From: Haladaptatus paucihalophilus DX253
GTDB taxonomy: Archaea > Halobacteriota > Halobacteria > Halobacteriales > Haladaptataceae
DNA length: 64,000 bases
Direction: 5' to 3'
Assembly: GCF_000376445.1 (NCBI RefSeq)
Contig: NZ_AQXI01000001.1
Coordinates: 124,001-188,000 of the forward strand
The position numbers and the translations under genes were made by a program. Under the pieces are notes generated by a model. That model had not been told where the DNA came from. It worked only from the letters and a program-made list of their open reading frames with translations, and did not search any database. This document shows, in pieces, positions 1-8,451 of the stretch; within the stretch, counting starts at the first letter, position 1; the number at the start of each line of letters is the position of its first letter.

Positions 1-136
1 CGTTCGACACGGCGGCTTGGCCGCTGAGCTGTACTTGGTTGTCGTCCGCCACCGCGGCCGCGTTTCCGGCGAAGCCGACGGCGAACAGACTGGCGATAAC
101 CGTCATCGAAAGCAGGATTTTGAGCGTCTTTTTCAT
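1..136 (-). CDS. Secreted protein, N-terminal fragment (partial)
   Basis: Only the first 45 residues lie in the window; the gene continues past its left edge. The start is the ATG read on the minus strand at 136. The residues form a Sec-type signal peptide: two lysines after Met, a hydrophobic core (ILLSMTVIASLFAVGF) and a small-residue cleavage region (AGNAAAVA), followed by a polar stretch. The mature protein is therefore exported. No domain is visible, so the function is unknown. The roughly 360 bases up to the photolyase end hold only its upstream region and no other convincing gene. Confidence 0.7.
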   Translation of the reverse strand, partial: MKKTLKILLSMTVIASLFAVGFAGNAAAVADDNQVQLSGQAAVSN

Positions 137-501
137 GGTTTTCTCCGCGGGTGCGAGTTCACCTCCCGGTCCCCGTGGTTCGGTCGGTCCTCCCGCGGGT
201 CGGTCGGAAGGTGACGCAACCCTGTCCTCGCCTGTCGGGGGGTCGCTATTTCAACCCCGGTCACCGTTGAGCGGCGTCCACCGACTCCTTACCGACCGTC
301 TTCCGTATTACCGCGACGATAGCGGGAGTTACGACGCTCGCCGCATGCACGCACCGCCGCTGACAACGACGACAACGCGCCGACAATCGGCGATTGGTCC
401 GTCCGTCGAGCGTGAACGACGACGCTTCACGGCCGTTCAAAACGTGCTACGCGCGGTTGTGAACGCTACTCCCGTGGCGCTCACTTCCGCTATCCTCTGA
501 C

Positions 502-1896
502 CTACCCTCTCGCGTTCTCGAACATCGTGATAGCCATCTCGCGGCGCTCCGAGTGGTCCACGATGGGGTCGGGGTAGTCGGGTGCCAGTTCCCGACGTTC
601 GTCCGGGTCCAACTCGGTCCACTCGTGAACCGTCTTCGGGGGTACGTCCGCCAGTTCGGGGACGAACCGTTTGATGTACTCCGCGTCGGGGTCGAACCGT
701 TCGCCCTGCGTCGTGGGATTGAAGACGCGGAAGTAGGGTTGGGCGTCGGTGCCCGTCGAGGCCGCCCACTGCCACCCGCCGTTGTCGTTCGCGGTGTCGT
801 GGTCCACGAGTTTCCTCCGGTACCAGTCGTAGCCCTCGCGCCAGTCCACGAGCAGGTCCTTCGTCAGGAAGGAGGCGATTATCATGCGGACGCGGTTGTG
901 CACCCACGCCTCCTCGCGGAGTTGGCGCATCCCGGCGTCCACGATGGGATAGCCGGTCTCGCCGTCCTTCCACGCCCGCACGCCGTCGGGGTCGTCGCGC
1001 CACGCGATGTCGTACTGGTAGTCCTTGTAGTTCTCCACGACCACGGACGGGGTGTCGTCGAGGACGTGCGCGTAGAACTCCCGCCACGCGAGTTGTCCCT
1101 GAAACTCCTCGACGGATTCGGCCGCGTCCTCGCTCTCCGCGGCGTCTTTCGCCCGCTCGGTTGCCTCCCACACCTCCCGGATTCCGACGGTGCCGAACTT
1201 CAGATGCGGCGAGAGTCGAGAGGTCGATTCGCGGGCGGGGTAGTCGCGCGCCTTGTCGTACCGATACACGTCGTCCTCACAGAACGCCGAAAGCAGGTCG
1301 CGGGCCGCCTCGGTCCCGGCGGGGGGAATCTCGGCTTCCGGGTCCTCGAAGCCGAGGTCGGCGAGGGTCGGTATCTCGATGCCCTCTTCGACCACCTCGT
1401 CCGGGACGACGATTTCGTCGGGCGCGTCGAACGGCGCGTCCTTTGCCCCGTCGCGCCACTTCTTCCAGAAGTAGGTGTACACCGAGTAGTAGTCGCCCTG
1501 ATTCGTCGTGATGCTCCCCGGCGTGTGCAAGAGCGCGTCGTGGAACGCCCGCCGTTCGATTCCCGCATCCGAGAGCGCGTCCCGAACGTCGGCGTCGCGT
1601 TCCTTCGCCAGCCCGGAGTAATCTCGATTCCAGACCACGCGGTCGGCGTCGGCGGCCGCCGCGATTCGGGGAATCTCCTCGCGCGGGTCGCCGCGGAGGA
1701 CGAGCAGGTCGCCGCCGCGCTCGCGGTAGGACTCCCGGAGCGATTCGAGCGCGGACAGCATGAACGACACCCGAGGCGGGGCCGCGTGGGAGAGCACCGC
1801 CCCGTCGAAGACGAACACTGGAAGGACGGGGCTCCCCCTCGACAGCGCGCGGTTGTCCGCGACCCGAAGGTCGCGGCGGTGCCAATGGACGTGCAT
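502..1896 (-). CDS. phr: Deoxyribodipyrimidine photolyase
   Basis: Light-driven flavoprotein that splits UV-induced pyrimidine dimers, which suits an organism in bright brines. The N-terminus (MHVHWHRRDLRVADNRAL) is the classic photolyase alpha/beta start. The C-terminal half carries the FAD-binding and DNA-binding signature (RVRMIIASFLTKDLL, then DHDTANDNGGWQWAASTG and AQPYFRVFNP). Length is about 464 residues, normal for class I photolyases. An in-frame Met eight codons upstream exists, but the motif begins exactly at this Met, so this start was chosen. A blue-light-sensing cryptochrome is possible in principle, but the motif set and length fit a repair enzyme. Confidence 0.93.
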   Translation of the reverse strand: MHVHWHRRDLRVADNRALSRGSPVLPVFVFDGAVLSHAAPPRVSFMLSALESLRESYRERGGDLLVLRGDPREEIPRIAAAADADRVVWNRDYSGLAKERDADVRDALSDAGIERRAFHDALLHTPGSITTNQGDYYSVYTYFWKKWRDGAKDAPFDAPDEIVVPDEVVEEGIEIPTLADLGFEDPEAEIPPAGTEAARDLLSAFCEDDVYRYDKARDYPARESTSRLSPHLKFGTVGIREVWEATERAKDAAESEDAAESVEEFQGQLAWREFYAHVLDDTPSVVVENYKDYQYDIAWRDDPDGVRAWKDGETGYPIVDAGMRQLREEAWVHNRVRMIIASFLTKDLLVDWREGYDWYRRKLVDHDTANDNGGWQWAASTGTDAQPYFRVFNPTTQGERFDPDAEYIKRFVPELADVPPKTVHEWTELDPDERRELAPDYPDPIVDHSERREMAITMFENARG

Positions 1897-2010
1897 AGAG
1901 GACGAACGGCGACGACCCACTTAACCGTCGAACCCACTCAGTGGGGTTTTCTCGACGGTCCGGCGACGGAGTTAACAATGGTAATCCATCCCACAGGATT
2001 TTCCAGTGAT

Positions 2011-2021
2011 GTTTTATAATG
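2011..2021 (+). promoter_or_regulatory. TATA box of the acyl-CoA synthetase gene
   Basis: The sequence GTTTTATAATG lies about 25-30 bases ahead of the ATG at 2044, the spacing expected if transcription begins at or next to the start codon (leaderless mRNA, common in haloarchaea). No Shine-Dalgarno motif is seen before the ATG. Confidence 0.55.
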
Positions 2022-2043
2022 TGGGTCCTCGTTATAACTAGCC

Positions 2044-3600
2044 ATGGTAAATCTTACCGCGTCGGTTGCGGACACGGTTTCCGACCAGGCGGACTCCCCC
2101 GCCATCGTCACGGAGGAGCGAACGCTGACGTACGACGACCTCTGGGAGCGAATCAGCGGCTTCGCCGCGGGGTTGGAGGAGCGCGGCGTCGGCGTGGACG
2201 ACCGAGTTGCCATTTACCTGCCCAACGTACCCGAGTTCGTCCTGACGTTCCACGGGACGCTCGCGGCGGGCGGCGTCGTCGTCCCGATGAACCCACAGTA
2301 TCGGACGCGCGAAATCAGCCACCTGCTCGCCGACAGCGGTGCGAAGGTCGTCGTCACCCTTCCCGACCTCGTGCCCGTCGTGGACGCCGTCCGCGAGGAT
2401 ACGAACGTCGAGCACGTCGTCACCGTCGGCGAAAGCGAGGGAGACGCGGCGTTCTTCGGCGATTTCCTCGGCGACGGCGACGGCGAAATCGAACCGCGGG
2501 ACGACGACGACCTCGCGGTCCAACCGTACACGAGCGGGACGACAGGGACGCCGAAAGGTGTGAAACTGACCCACCACAACCTCACGTCGAACGCGCACGG
2601 AGCCGCGGCCCTCGCTCCGGGCGGCATCGACTCCGAGGACTCGCTGCTGGGCGTCCTCCCGCTGTTCCACATCTACGGGATGACGGTGTGCATGAACGCC
2701 ACCCTGTTCAGCGGCGGCGTCTTCTACCCCCTTCCGACGTGGGACGCTCAACAGGCCCTGTCGCTCATCGAGGAGGCGGAACTGACGCTGATGCACGGCG
2801 TGCCCGCGATGTACAACGACATCATCAACCAGCCGAACGCGGCCGACTTCGACCTCTCGTCCCTCCGACTCGCCGGGGTCGGCGGCGGCGGCATCCCCAT
2901 CGAAGTGCTCCGTCGATTCGAGGAGCTGTACGACGCGAAAATTTACGAGGGCTACGGCCTGACCGAGACGAGTCCGGTCACGCACTTCAACACGCCCGAG
3001 AAGGGTCGTCGGGTCGGCAGCATCGGTACGACCATCGACGGCGTTAGCGCCCGCATCGTGAACGACGACTTCGAGGAACTGCCGCCGGTCGAGAAGGGAC
3101 CGCTCGCCGAGGACGACGCGGAATTGGACGACGTGACCGGCGAAATCGTCATCGCCGGGCCGAACGTGATGGCCGGGTACGCCGGACTCCCCGACGCGAC
3201 GGCGGAGGCCTTCACGGAGGCGGACGGAAAGCGCTGGTTCCACACGGGCGACATCGGCTACTGGGACGAGGACGGCTTCTTCTACGTCGTGGACCGCAAG
3301 AAGCACATGATCAACACGGCGGGGTACAACGTCTATCCGCGTGAAGTCGAAGAGTTGCTCTTCGAGCACCCGGCCGTCGCGGACGCCGCCGTCGTCGGCA
3401 TTCCCGACGAGCGCCGGAACGAGACGGTCAAGGCCTTCGTCGTGACGGTGCCGGACGCGGACGTGACCGAAGAGGAGATTCAGGAGTACTGCCTCGACAA
3501 CCTCGCGGCGTACAAACATCCCCGCGAAGTCGCGTTCGTGGACGAACTCCCGCGAACGACGACCGGAAAGGTCCAAAAGTTCGAACTGCGACAGCAGTAG
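2044..3600 (+). CDS. Long-chain acyl-CoA synthetase (AMP-forming)
   Basis: ANL-superfamily adenylating enzyme that activates a fatty or other carboxylic acid with ATP and CoA. Visible core motifs in order: P-loop-like A3 motif YTSGTTGTPKGVKLTH (about residue 160), A5 YEGYGLTETSP (about 300), A7/A8 TGDIGYWDEDGFFYVVDRKK (about 410) and the C-terminal catalytic lysine in TTTGKVQKFELR. At 518 residues it is full length. No signal or membrane segment, so it is cytosolic. The gene stands alone with its own TATA box. Substrate cannot be read from sequence; medium- or long-chain fatty acids are the usual assignment. Confidence 0.9.
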   Translation: MVNLTASVADTVSDQADSPAIVTEERTLTYDDLWERISGFAAGLEERGVGVDDRVAIYLPNVPEFVLTFHGTLAAGGVVVPMNPQYRTREISHLLADSGAKVVVTLPDLVPVVDAVREDTNVEHVVTVGESEGDAAFFGDFLGDGDGEIEPRDDDDLAVQPYTSGTTGTPKGVKLTHHNLTSNAHGAAALAPGGIDSEDSLLGVLPLFHIYGMTVCMNATLFSGGVFYPLPTWDAQQALSLIEEAELTLMHGVPAMYNDIINQPNAADFDLSSLRLAGVGGGGIPIEVLRRFEELYDAKIYEGYGLTETSPVTHFNTPEKGRRVGSIGTTIDGVSARIVNDDFEELPPVEKGPLAEDDAELDDVTGEIVIAGPNVMAGYAGLPDATAEAFTEADGKRWFHTGDIGYWDEDGFFYVVDRKKHMINTAGYNVYPREVEELLFEHPAVADAAVVGIPDERRNETVKAFVVTVPDADVTEEEIQEYCLDNLAAYKHPREVAFVDELPRTTTGKVQKFELRQQ

Positions 3601-3752
3601 GCCGACACTGATAGAAAATTTGATAGTACCCGTGTCACAACGTGTCTGTGGCTGGCGTTCACCAGCCGCATCGTGACCGTTCGGACGCGAACGGTTTCCG
3701 TTGTTCATGGTTTCACGGGGCGGGATGCGCCACCAGATGGACATCCCGCTTC

Positions 3753-3800
3753 TTCGACGCGACACCTTTCTTCGACGCGACACCTTTCTTCGACGCGACG
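3753..3800. repeat. 18-bp tandem repeat (about 2.6 copies)
   Basis: The unit TTCGACGCGACACCTTTC occurs at 3753-3770 and 3771-3788, followed by a partial third copy to 3800. It lies in the 233-base gap between the acyl-CoA synthetase stop and the halocyanin stop (convergent genes), where no gene is seen. Confidence 0.8.
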
Positions 3801-3833
3801 CGACTCCGTGACTCCCTATTTCTCGACGGGACG

Positions 3834-4280
3834 CTACTCTTCGACGACGATATCCGCGACCATACCCATCGCCTTGTGCGGCTGACACCAGTAGTGGTAC
3901 TTCCCGGGTACCTCGAACGTGTAGTGGTACCGATACCCCGCGTCGTACACGTCGCTTCGACCGCCCGGCGTTCCGTCCCAGTTCGCGCCGTCCGGTTGCG
4001 ACCCGACGATGATGTTGTGCGTGTTCGACTTCCAGACCCAGAGGACGGTATCCCCCGTCGAAACGTGCAGCGGTTTTCCGGTGCCGGGTTCGAAGCCGTA
4101 CTCGTAGTCCGGCCCGACTTCGACCGTCGCGTCGGCGTCCACCGCGGTGGTCGGCGTCGTGGTCCCGCCGTCGGACGAACTGGTACACCCGGCGAGCCCC
4201 CCGATTACGCCGAGCGCTCCCGAAACCCCGATTCGCCGGAGGTACGCCCGGCGCGTCGTTCCGCTTTCGGATTCGGTCAT
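3834..4280 (-). CDS. Halocyanin-like blue copper lipoprotein
   Basis: Small membrane-anchored electron carrier of the plastocyanin/halocyanin family. The N-terminus has a Tat-type twin-arginine motif (TTRRAYLRRIG), a hydrophobic stretch and a lipobox (GGLAGC), so it should be exported folded and lipid-anchored on the outer face. The type I copper site is complete: His in SNTHNI, then Cys, His and Met in YHYWCQPHKAMGM near the C-terminus. Length (148 residues) is normal. It stands alone; its redox partners are not in the window. Confidence 0.92.
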   Translation of the reverse strand: MTESESGTTRRAYLRRIGVSGALGVIGGLAGCTSSSDGGTTTPTTAVDADATVEVGPDYEYGFEPGTGKPLHVSTGDTVLWVWKSNTHNIIVGSQPDGANWDGTPGGRSDVYDAGYRYHYTFEVPGKYHYWCQPHKAMGMVADIVVEE

Positions 4281-4481
4281 GAATCTCTCTCACTCTCCCC
4301 CACGAAGCACGCGTAAAAGTGGGGTTCGATTGCGTCGTCCTCGGAGTCGTCGATGCGAGCGTTCACGTTCGTTTTCGAGGGAAGACCACGCCATCAACTC
4401 TATCGTGAACATGTTCGTCCCCGCGAGCGCGGCGGGGAACGACGATTCCGGAATCGATTCCATCGTCGGCGACGCCGTTCG

Positions 4482-5456
4482 TCACAGCCACCCGATTCGT
4501 ATCTGTTCCTCGTAGTACTCCCGCGCTCGGCGAATCTTCCGGAACAGGTACGTCGCCACGAGGCCGGAAAAGACGAGCACGTACGCCAGCAGCCACAGCA
4601 ACACGTCGCCGCCGAAGATGGTGGCGAGCAAGTTCGTCACGAACCCGGCGGTCGAGTTGTAAAAGCCGTGGAGGAGTGCCGGAAGTGCGATTCCCTTGAT
4701 GACTATCGGCCCGCGGTTCGTGGGGACTATCTTCGCCAAGCCGAGGTAGTAGCCCGAGATGGCCGCCCAGAGGACGTGGTTCGGGCCGACGATGGCCCGC
4801 GTCACGGCGACGCCCGAGACGGTGACGGCGGTACCGCCGTGGGGACCCACCGACCCGACGACGTAGGTCAGGTTCTCGATGGTCGCAAAGCCCAGTCCGG
4901 CCATCGCGCCGTAGACGGCCCCATCGACGGCCGTTTGGAAGTGCGGCGTGCGGTAGGCGTGAAACCGGACCGCGAGCCACTTCACCGTCTCCTCGACTGG
5001 ACCGACGACGAAGAAGAAAAACGGAACGATGGCGAGCGCCTCCACGCCGACTTCGGACAACAGCCCGATTCCGACGGTGTTGATAATCGCGGCGAACGCG
5101 GCGAACACCACGCCGAGGAGGAAGGTGACGACGAGCGTCGGAATCGGTTCCCGTTCGGTCGGATCGACGCGCCAGATGTACACCGCGAGGAGCAACGCGG
5201 GGACGATAGAGAGGAACGAGAACAGGCCGAGAAGCGGACGACGCGAGAGCGTCGTCGCGACCAATCCGAGTTCGATGACGACGAACGTCAGCGCGAGCGC
5301 GAGCGTGACGATGCGAGTCGCTTCCGAGAGGAGGTGATATAAGCGAAGCGAGAGCTTGTCCATCCACGTTCGCGGCTCCCACGACTCGATGTCGTACGGG
5401 TCCTCTCCCCCCATCATCGTCCGCTCTTGTCCCTCGGTCCGGTCGTCCGGTCCCAT
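4482..5456 (-). CDS. PrsW-family intramembrane metalloprotease
   Basis: Polytopic membrane protein with about eight hydrophobic segments after a polar N-terminus. PrsW hallmarks are present: paired glutamates in GPVEETVKW (E155-E156), a third acidic site in GLGFATIEN (E194), and histidines in GPNHVLW (H227) and LLHGFYN (H263), consistent with a membrane-embedded zinc site. PrsW in Bacillus cleaves an anti-sigma factor; the archaeal substrate is unknown. Alternative starts lie at either end of the polar leader. Active-site completeness argues for a working enzyme. Confidence 0.85.
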   Translation of the reverse strand: MGPDDRTEGQERTMMGGEDPYDIESWEPRTWMDKLSLRLYHLLSEATRIVTLALALTFVVIELGLVATTLSRRPLLGLFSFLSIVPALLLAVYIWRVDPTEREPIPTLVVTFLLGVVFAAFAAIINTVGIGLLSEVGVEALAIVPFFFFVVGPVEETVKWLAVRFHAYRTPHFQTAVDGAVYGAMAGLGFATIENLTYVVGSVGPHGGTAVTVSGVAVTRAIVGPNHVLWAAISGYYLGLAKIVPTNRGPIVIKGIALPALLHGFYNSTAGFVTNLLATIFGGDVLLWLLAYVLVFSGLVATYLFRKIRRAREYYEEQIRIGWL

Positions 5457-5525
5457 CCGTTCTCCCCCATACTCGTCTTCGATACGGCCGCGAGCCTCAA
5501 AGGGTTTCCTCGCTCACGGGGCGAA

Positions 5526-6710
5526 TCAGTCGCCCGTCTCTCGAAGCGTGGCGCGCGTCACGTCCTCGAACGAGGTGTGACCCGAGAGCGCCAGCGTCAG
5601 GTCGAGGTCCGCGAGGAAGTTTCGAAGCACCCCTCGAACACCCTCCCGCCCCGCGATTGCGAGGCCGTAGATGTACGGTCGCCCGAGCAGAACGGCGTCG
5701 GCTCCGAGCGCGACCGCGCGGAACGCGTCGGCCCCGCGACGGACGCCGCTGTCGAAGAGGACCGGCACGTCGTCGCCGACGGCATCCACGACGTCGGGCA
5801 GGGCATCGAGTGCGCCGATAGCGCCGTCCACCTGCCGTCCACCGTGGTTCGAGACGACGAGTCCGTCCACGCCGCGTTCGACCGCTTCGCGCGCGTCGTC
5901 GGGATGGAGGATTCCCTTCAGCAGTATCGGCAGGTCGGTGTGTTCCCGGAGGAAATCGAGGTCGTCCCACGACAGCGACGGGTCCCCGAAAGTTTCGGTG
6001 AACCGCCAGAGTGCGGAACTCATGTCCTCCTCGGGCGGCGCGTCGAGCGCGTCGCGGAACGCGGGGTCGGAGAGGTAGTTCGCCACGCCCTCGCCGTCGA
6101 GGAACGGGAGGTAGGCGTGGTCCACGTCGCGTTCGCGCCAGCCCATCATCGGCGTGTCGAGCGTGACGACGATGGCCTCGTAGCCCGCGTCCTCGGCCCG
6201 CGAGACGAAACTCGCGGTCACGTCCCGGTCGGCACTCCAGTAGAGTTGGAACCAGCCGAGGGTGTCGCCCAACGCCTCGGCCACGTCCTCCATCGTCTCG
6301 GACGACGCCGAACTCAACACGAGGGGCACGTCGAGGTCCGCGGCGGTCCGCGCGGTGGCGAGTTCGCCCTCCTCGTGGATGATGGACTGGACGCCGACGG
6401 GCGCGAGCATGACCGGGACGGGAAGCGTTTGGCCCAGAATTTCGACCGAGAGGTCGCGCTCCGACACGTCGCGGAGCATCCGCGGGACGATTCGCCAGCG
6501 GTCGAACGCGCGGCGGTTCTCGCCCTTCGTGCTCTCGGACCCGGCCGACCCGGCGACGTAGGCGTGGGCTTCCGGCGGAAGATGCTCGCGCGCGAGGTCG
6601 GCGAGTTCGTCGGGTGAGGTCGGCAGGTCCGGCGTCTGGTCGGCGAGCATGCCGCCCGCGTACACCTCTCGCTGGCGGTTCGGTCCGAACGGTTTCGAGG
6701 GGTCGTTCAT
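5526..6710 (-). CDS. FMN-dependent alpha-hydroxy-acid oxidase (lactate 2-monooxygenase-like)
   Basis: TIM-barrel flavoenzyme of the glycolate oxidase/lactate monooxygenase family. Visible signatures: APVGVQSIIHEEGE, the FMN-phosphate region, and the active-site loop VSNHGGRQVDGAIGALDALP containing the catalytic His and substrate-binding Arg, followed by FDSGVRRGADAFRAVALGA and GRPYIYGLA. Length is 394 residues from the ATG at 6710; the longer frame upstream is low-complexity shadow sequence. The MOT1-type transporter ends 25 bases upstream on the same strand, so the two may be cotranscribed. The exact 2-hydroxyacid substrate is inferred only. Confidence 0.88.
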   Translation of the reverse strand: MNDPSKPFGPNRQREVYAGGMLADQTPDLPTSPDELADLAREHLPPEAHAYVAGSAGSESTKGENRRAFDRWRIVPRMLRDVSERDLSVEILGQTLPVPVMLAPVGVQSIIHEEGELATARTAADLDVPLVLSSASSETMEDVAEALGDTLGWFQLYWSADRDVTASFVSRAEDAGYEAIVVTLDTPMMGWRERDVDHAYLPFLDGEGVANYLSDPAFRDALDAPPEEDMSSALWRFTETFGDPSLSWDDLDFLREHTDLPILLKGILHPDDAREAVERGVDGLVVSNHGGRQVDGAIGALDALPDVVDAVGDDVPVLFDSGVRRGADAFRAVALGADAVLLGRPYIYGLAIAGREGVRGVLRNFLADLDLTLALSGHTSFEDVTRATLRETGD

Positions 6711-6735
6711 GGACGAACTGTCAGGTCGGGACGGA

Positions 6736-7812
6736 TTATAGCTTGTTCCGCACCCACCACGCGCCGACGCCGACGACGAACGCGATTCCGACGTTCGTGA
6801 GGAGGCCGAGCAGGCCCACGCCGACCGCGAACCACCGGTTCGTGGTGTCGAGTCCCGACCGAGCGAGCGAGAACGCGACGACGACGAGGACGACGCCCAA
6901 GACGGAGAGCGGGAAGGCGGCGACGACCGACGCCGCGAAAATCGCGGCCAGCGCGTACATGATTCCGAGGACGAGGTTGGCACCGGCGTTCCGCGCGCCG
7001 AAGGCGTACTTCCCGGCGACGCCGCCGCTCCCGTGGCACATCGGCATCGCGCCGAAGGGCACCGCGAGGAGGTTCATGACGCCCATGCTCGTCGCCAGTT
7101 CGTCCGGGGCCACGTCGGCGTCGAACAGGTCGGCGAGGAGGAGCGAGGTGGCGACCGCGGCGTTCCCGACCGTCATCGCCAGTTGCCCCAGCGTCGCCGA
7201 GAGGGTGGTTTCGGTCAGCGCGGGCGAGAATCCGAGCGCGAGTTGGGGAAGCCGGGGCGACGGCACGCCGACGCTCAGTTCCGCGAGCACCACGCCGAAC
7301 GCGAGGACGACCAACGCGCTCGCCCGGCGGTAGCCCAGCGCGACGACGACGCCCGTGATGAGGACGGCGACGAGCGCAACCGTCGGGTTTCCCGCCCCGA
7401 GTTCGACCCCGGTTCGGGCGAGCATGAGCGCCACCGCGACCTGGATGCCCCGTACCACCGGTTCGCCGACGTACGGCGTGATGCGAGAGAGCGTCCCCGT
7501 CCGGCCGACCGCGAGGAGGACGACTCCCGCGACTGCCCCGGCGGTCACGAACTCGCCGGTGGTGAGCGACCCCGCGATGACGAGCGCGGCGAGCGCCTTC
7601 ATCGGTTCGACCGAAATCGGGAGGTCGTAGTGAACCCCCCAGACGATTTGGAAGACGGCGAAGCCGAGGAGGAGGGTCGGAAGGTGCAGGTCGGTGAGCG
7701 CGGCCACGGCGACCACGATGGGAAGGACGGTTATCGAATCGCCGACCGCACCGGTCACGTCGGAAGCCGTGAGTTCGAACCGCGTGTCGTTTCCAAGCGC
7801 GACCTCTGTCAT
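6736..7812 (-). CDS. MOT1-type molybdate/sulfate transporter
   Basis: About ten to twelve hydrophobic segments and the family signatures SVEPMKALAAL (about residue 75) and PMCHGSGGVAGKYAFGARN (about 255), both characteristic of the putative sulfate/molybdate transporter group related to plant MOT1. It probably imports the oxyanion. The start at 7812 (MTEVALG) was chosen because upstream in-frame sequence is non-protein-like and AT-rich. Upstream lie paired dyads and a winged-helix regulator gene, which suggests local control; the FMN oxidase follows in the same direction. Confidence 0.82.
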   Translation of the reverse strand: MTEVALGNDTRFELTASDVTGAVGDSITVLPIVVAVAALTDLHLPTLLLGFAVFQIVWGVHYDLPISVEPMKALAALVIAGSLTTGEFVTAGAVAGVVLLAVGRTGTLSRITPYVGEPVVRGIQVAVALMLARTGVELGAGNPTVALVAVLITGVVVALGYRRASALVVLAFGVVLAELSVGVPSPRLPQLALGFSPALTETTLSATLGQLAMTVGNAAVATSLLLADLFDADVAPDELATSMGVMNLLAVPFGAMPMCHGSGGVAGKYAFGARNAGANLVLGIMYALAAIFAASVVAAFPLSVLGVVLVVVAFSLARSGLDTTNRWFAVGVGLLGLLTNVGIAFVVGVGAWWVRNKL

Positions 7813-7840
7813 CGGAGAGAGATACGAAATGAAGCGGTAA

Positions 7841-7899
7841 ATGGTTACGCAGAAACCGAATGCGGCTATTCTCAACCAATTTAGTAACCATATTCGGTT
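7841..7899. promoter_or_regulatory. Nested inverted repeats upstream of the MOT1-type transporter
   Basis: Two perfect 8-base inverted pairs are nested: ATGGTTAC (7841-7848) with GTAACCAT (7884-7891), and AACCGAAT (7854-7861) with ATTCGGTT (7892-7899). An A/T core TTTTAAAA follows at 7903-7910. Position between the transporter start and the end of a regulator gene suggests an operator region. Which protein binds is not known. Confidence 0.5.
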
Positions 7900-7985
7900 A
7901 CATTTTAAAAAGCTCGCACGGTGTCTTCGAAATCGTCGCTCGAATCTCCGTCCGCTATCGATACGGTCGCTGGCGAAGGCAGCCG

Positions 7986-8372
7986 TCAGAACCGATTCGG
8001 CGTCAGGTGGACGTGGAACAGTTTTTGACAGTCCCGTTCGCCGCAGACGGGACACGAATCGTCGGCCTCGTTCGCGTCGAACTCGGTCGCCGCCTCCGGC
8101 GTCGCCGCGGTGATGACCCGCGTTCCGGCGTGGCCCAACTCGTATCCAGAGTCGGTTTGCCGGACGAAGTACTCACAGAGTTTCGTCAGGTGGTAGTTGA
8201 ACTTGCCAGTGTCGCGGACGCCGACCCGCTCGCGGAGTTCGGTGAAAGAGAGCGACTCCGAAGCGTCGGCGAGTTCCCGGAGGATGGACATGCGAATCTC
8301 GTTGCCGAGAACGGCGAGTTCGTCCATCGAGGTGTCCGTCCCGTAGGTCATGTCGAAGTCGTTCGACGGCAT
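7986..8372 (-). CDS. Winged-helix transcriptional regulator with C-terminal zinc ribbon
   Basis: 128-residue protein. Residues about 15-70 match ArsR-like winged helices of haloarchaea (LAVLGNEIRMSILREL, then the recognition region GKFNYHLTKLCEYFV). The C-terminus has CPVCGERDC, a probable zinc-binding knuckle. It lies between a transporter it could control (same strand, 173 bases downstream) and a divergent MFS exporter beginning 80-90 bases away, so either or both could be its targets. The ligand is unknown. Confidence 0.8.
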   Translation of the reverse strand: MPSNDFDMTYGTDTSMDELAVLGNEIRMSILRELADASESLSFTELRERVGVRDTGKFNYHLTKLCEYFVRQTDSGYELGHAGTRVITAATPEAATEFDANEADDSCPVCGERDCQKLFHVHLTPNRF

Positions 8373-8451
8373 CTCCCATCAATCCCTCGCAAAATAGTAT
8401 GTATTCTTACAGAAGCGGCGTTCGCCGAATCCTCATTATCCGTGCGGCGCG

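Noticed and set aside
4281-4481. GGGTTCGATT resembling a tRNA T-loop
   Set aside because: No matching acceptor stem, D arm or anticodon arm could be folded around it.
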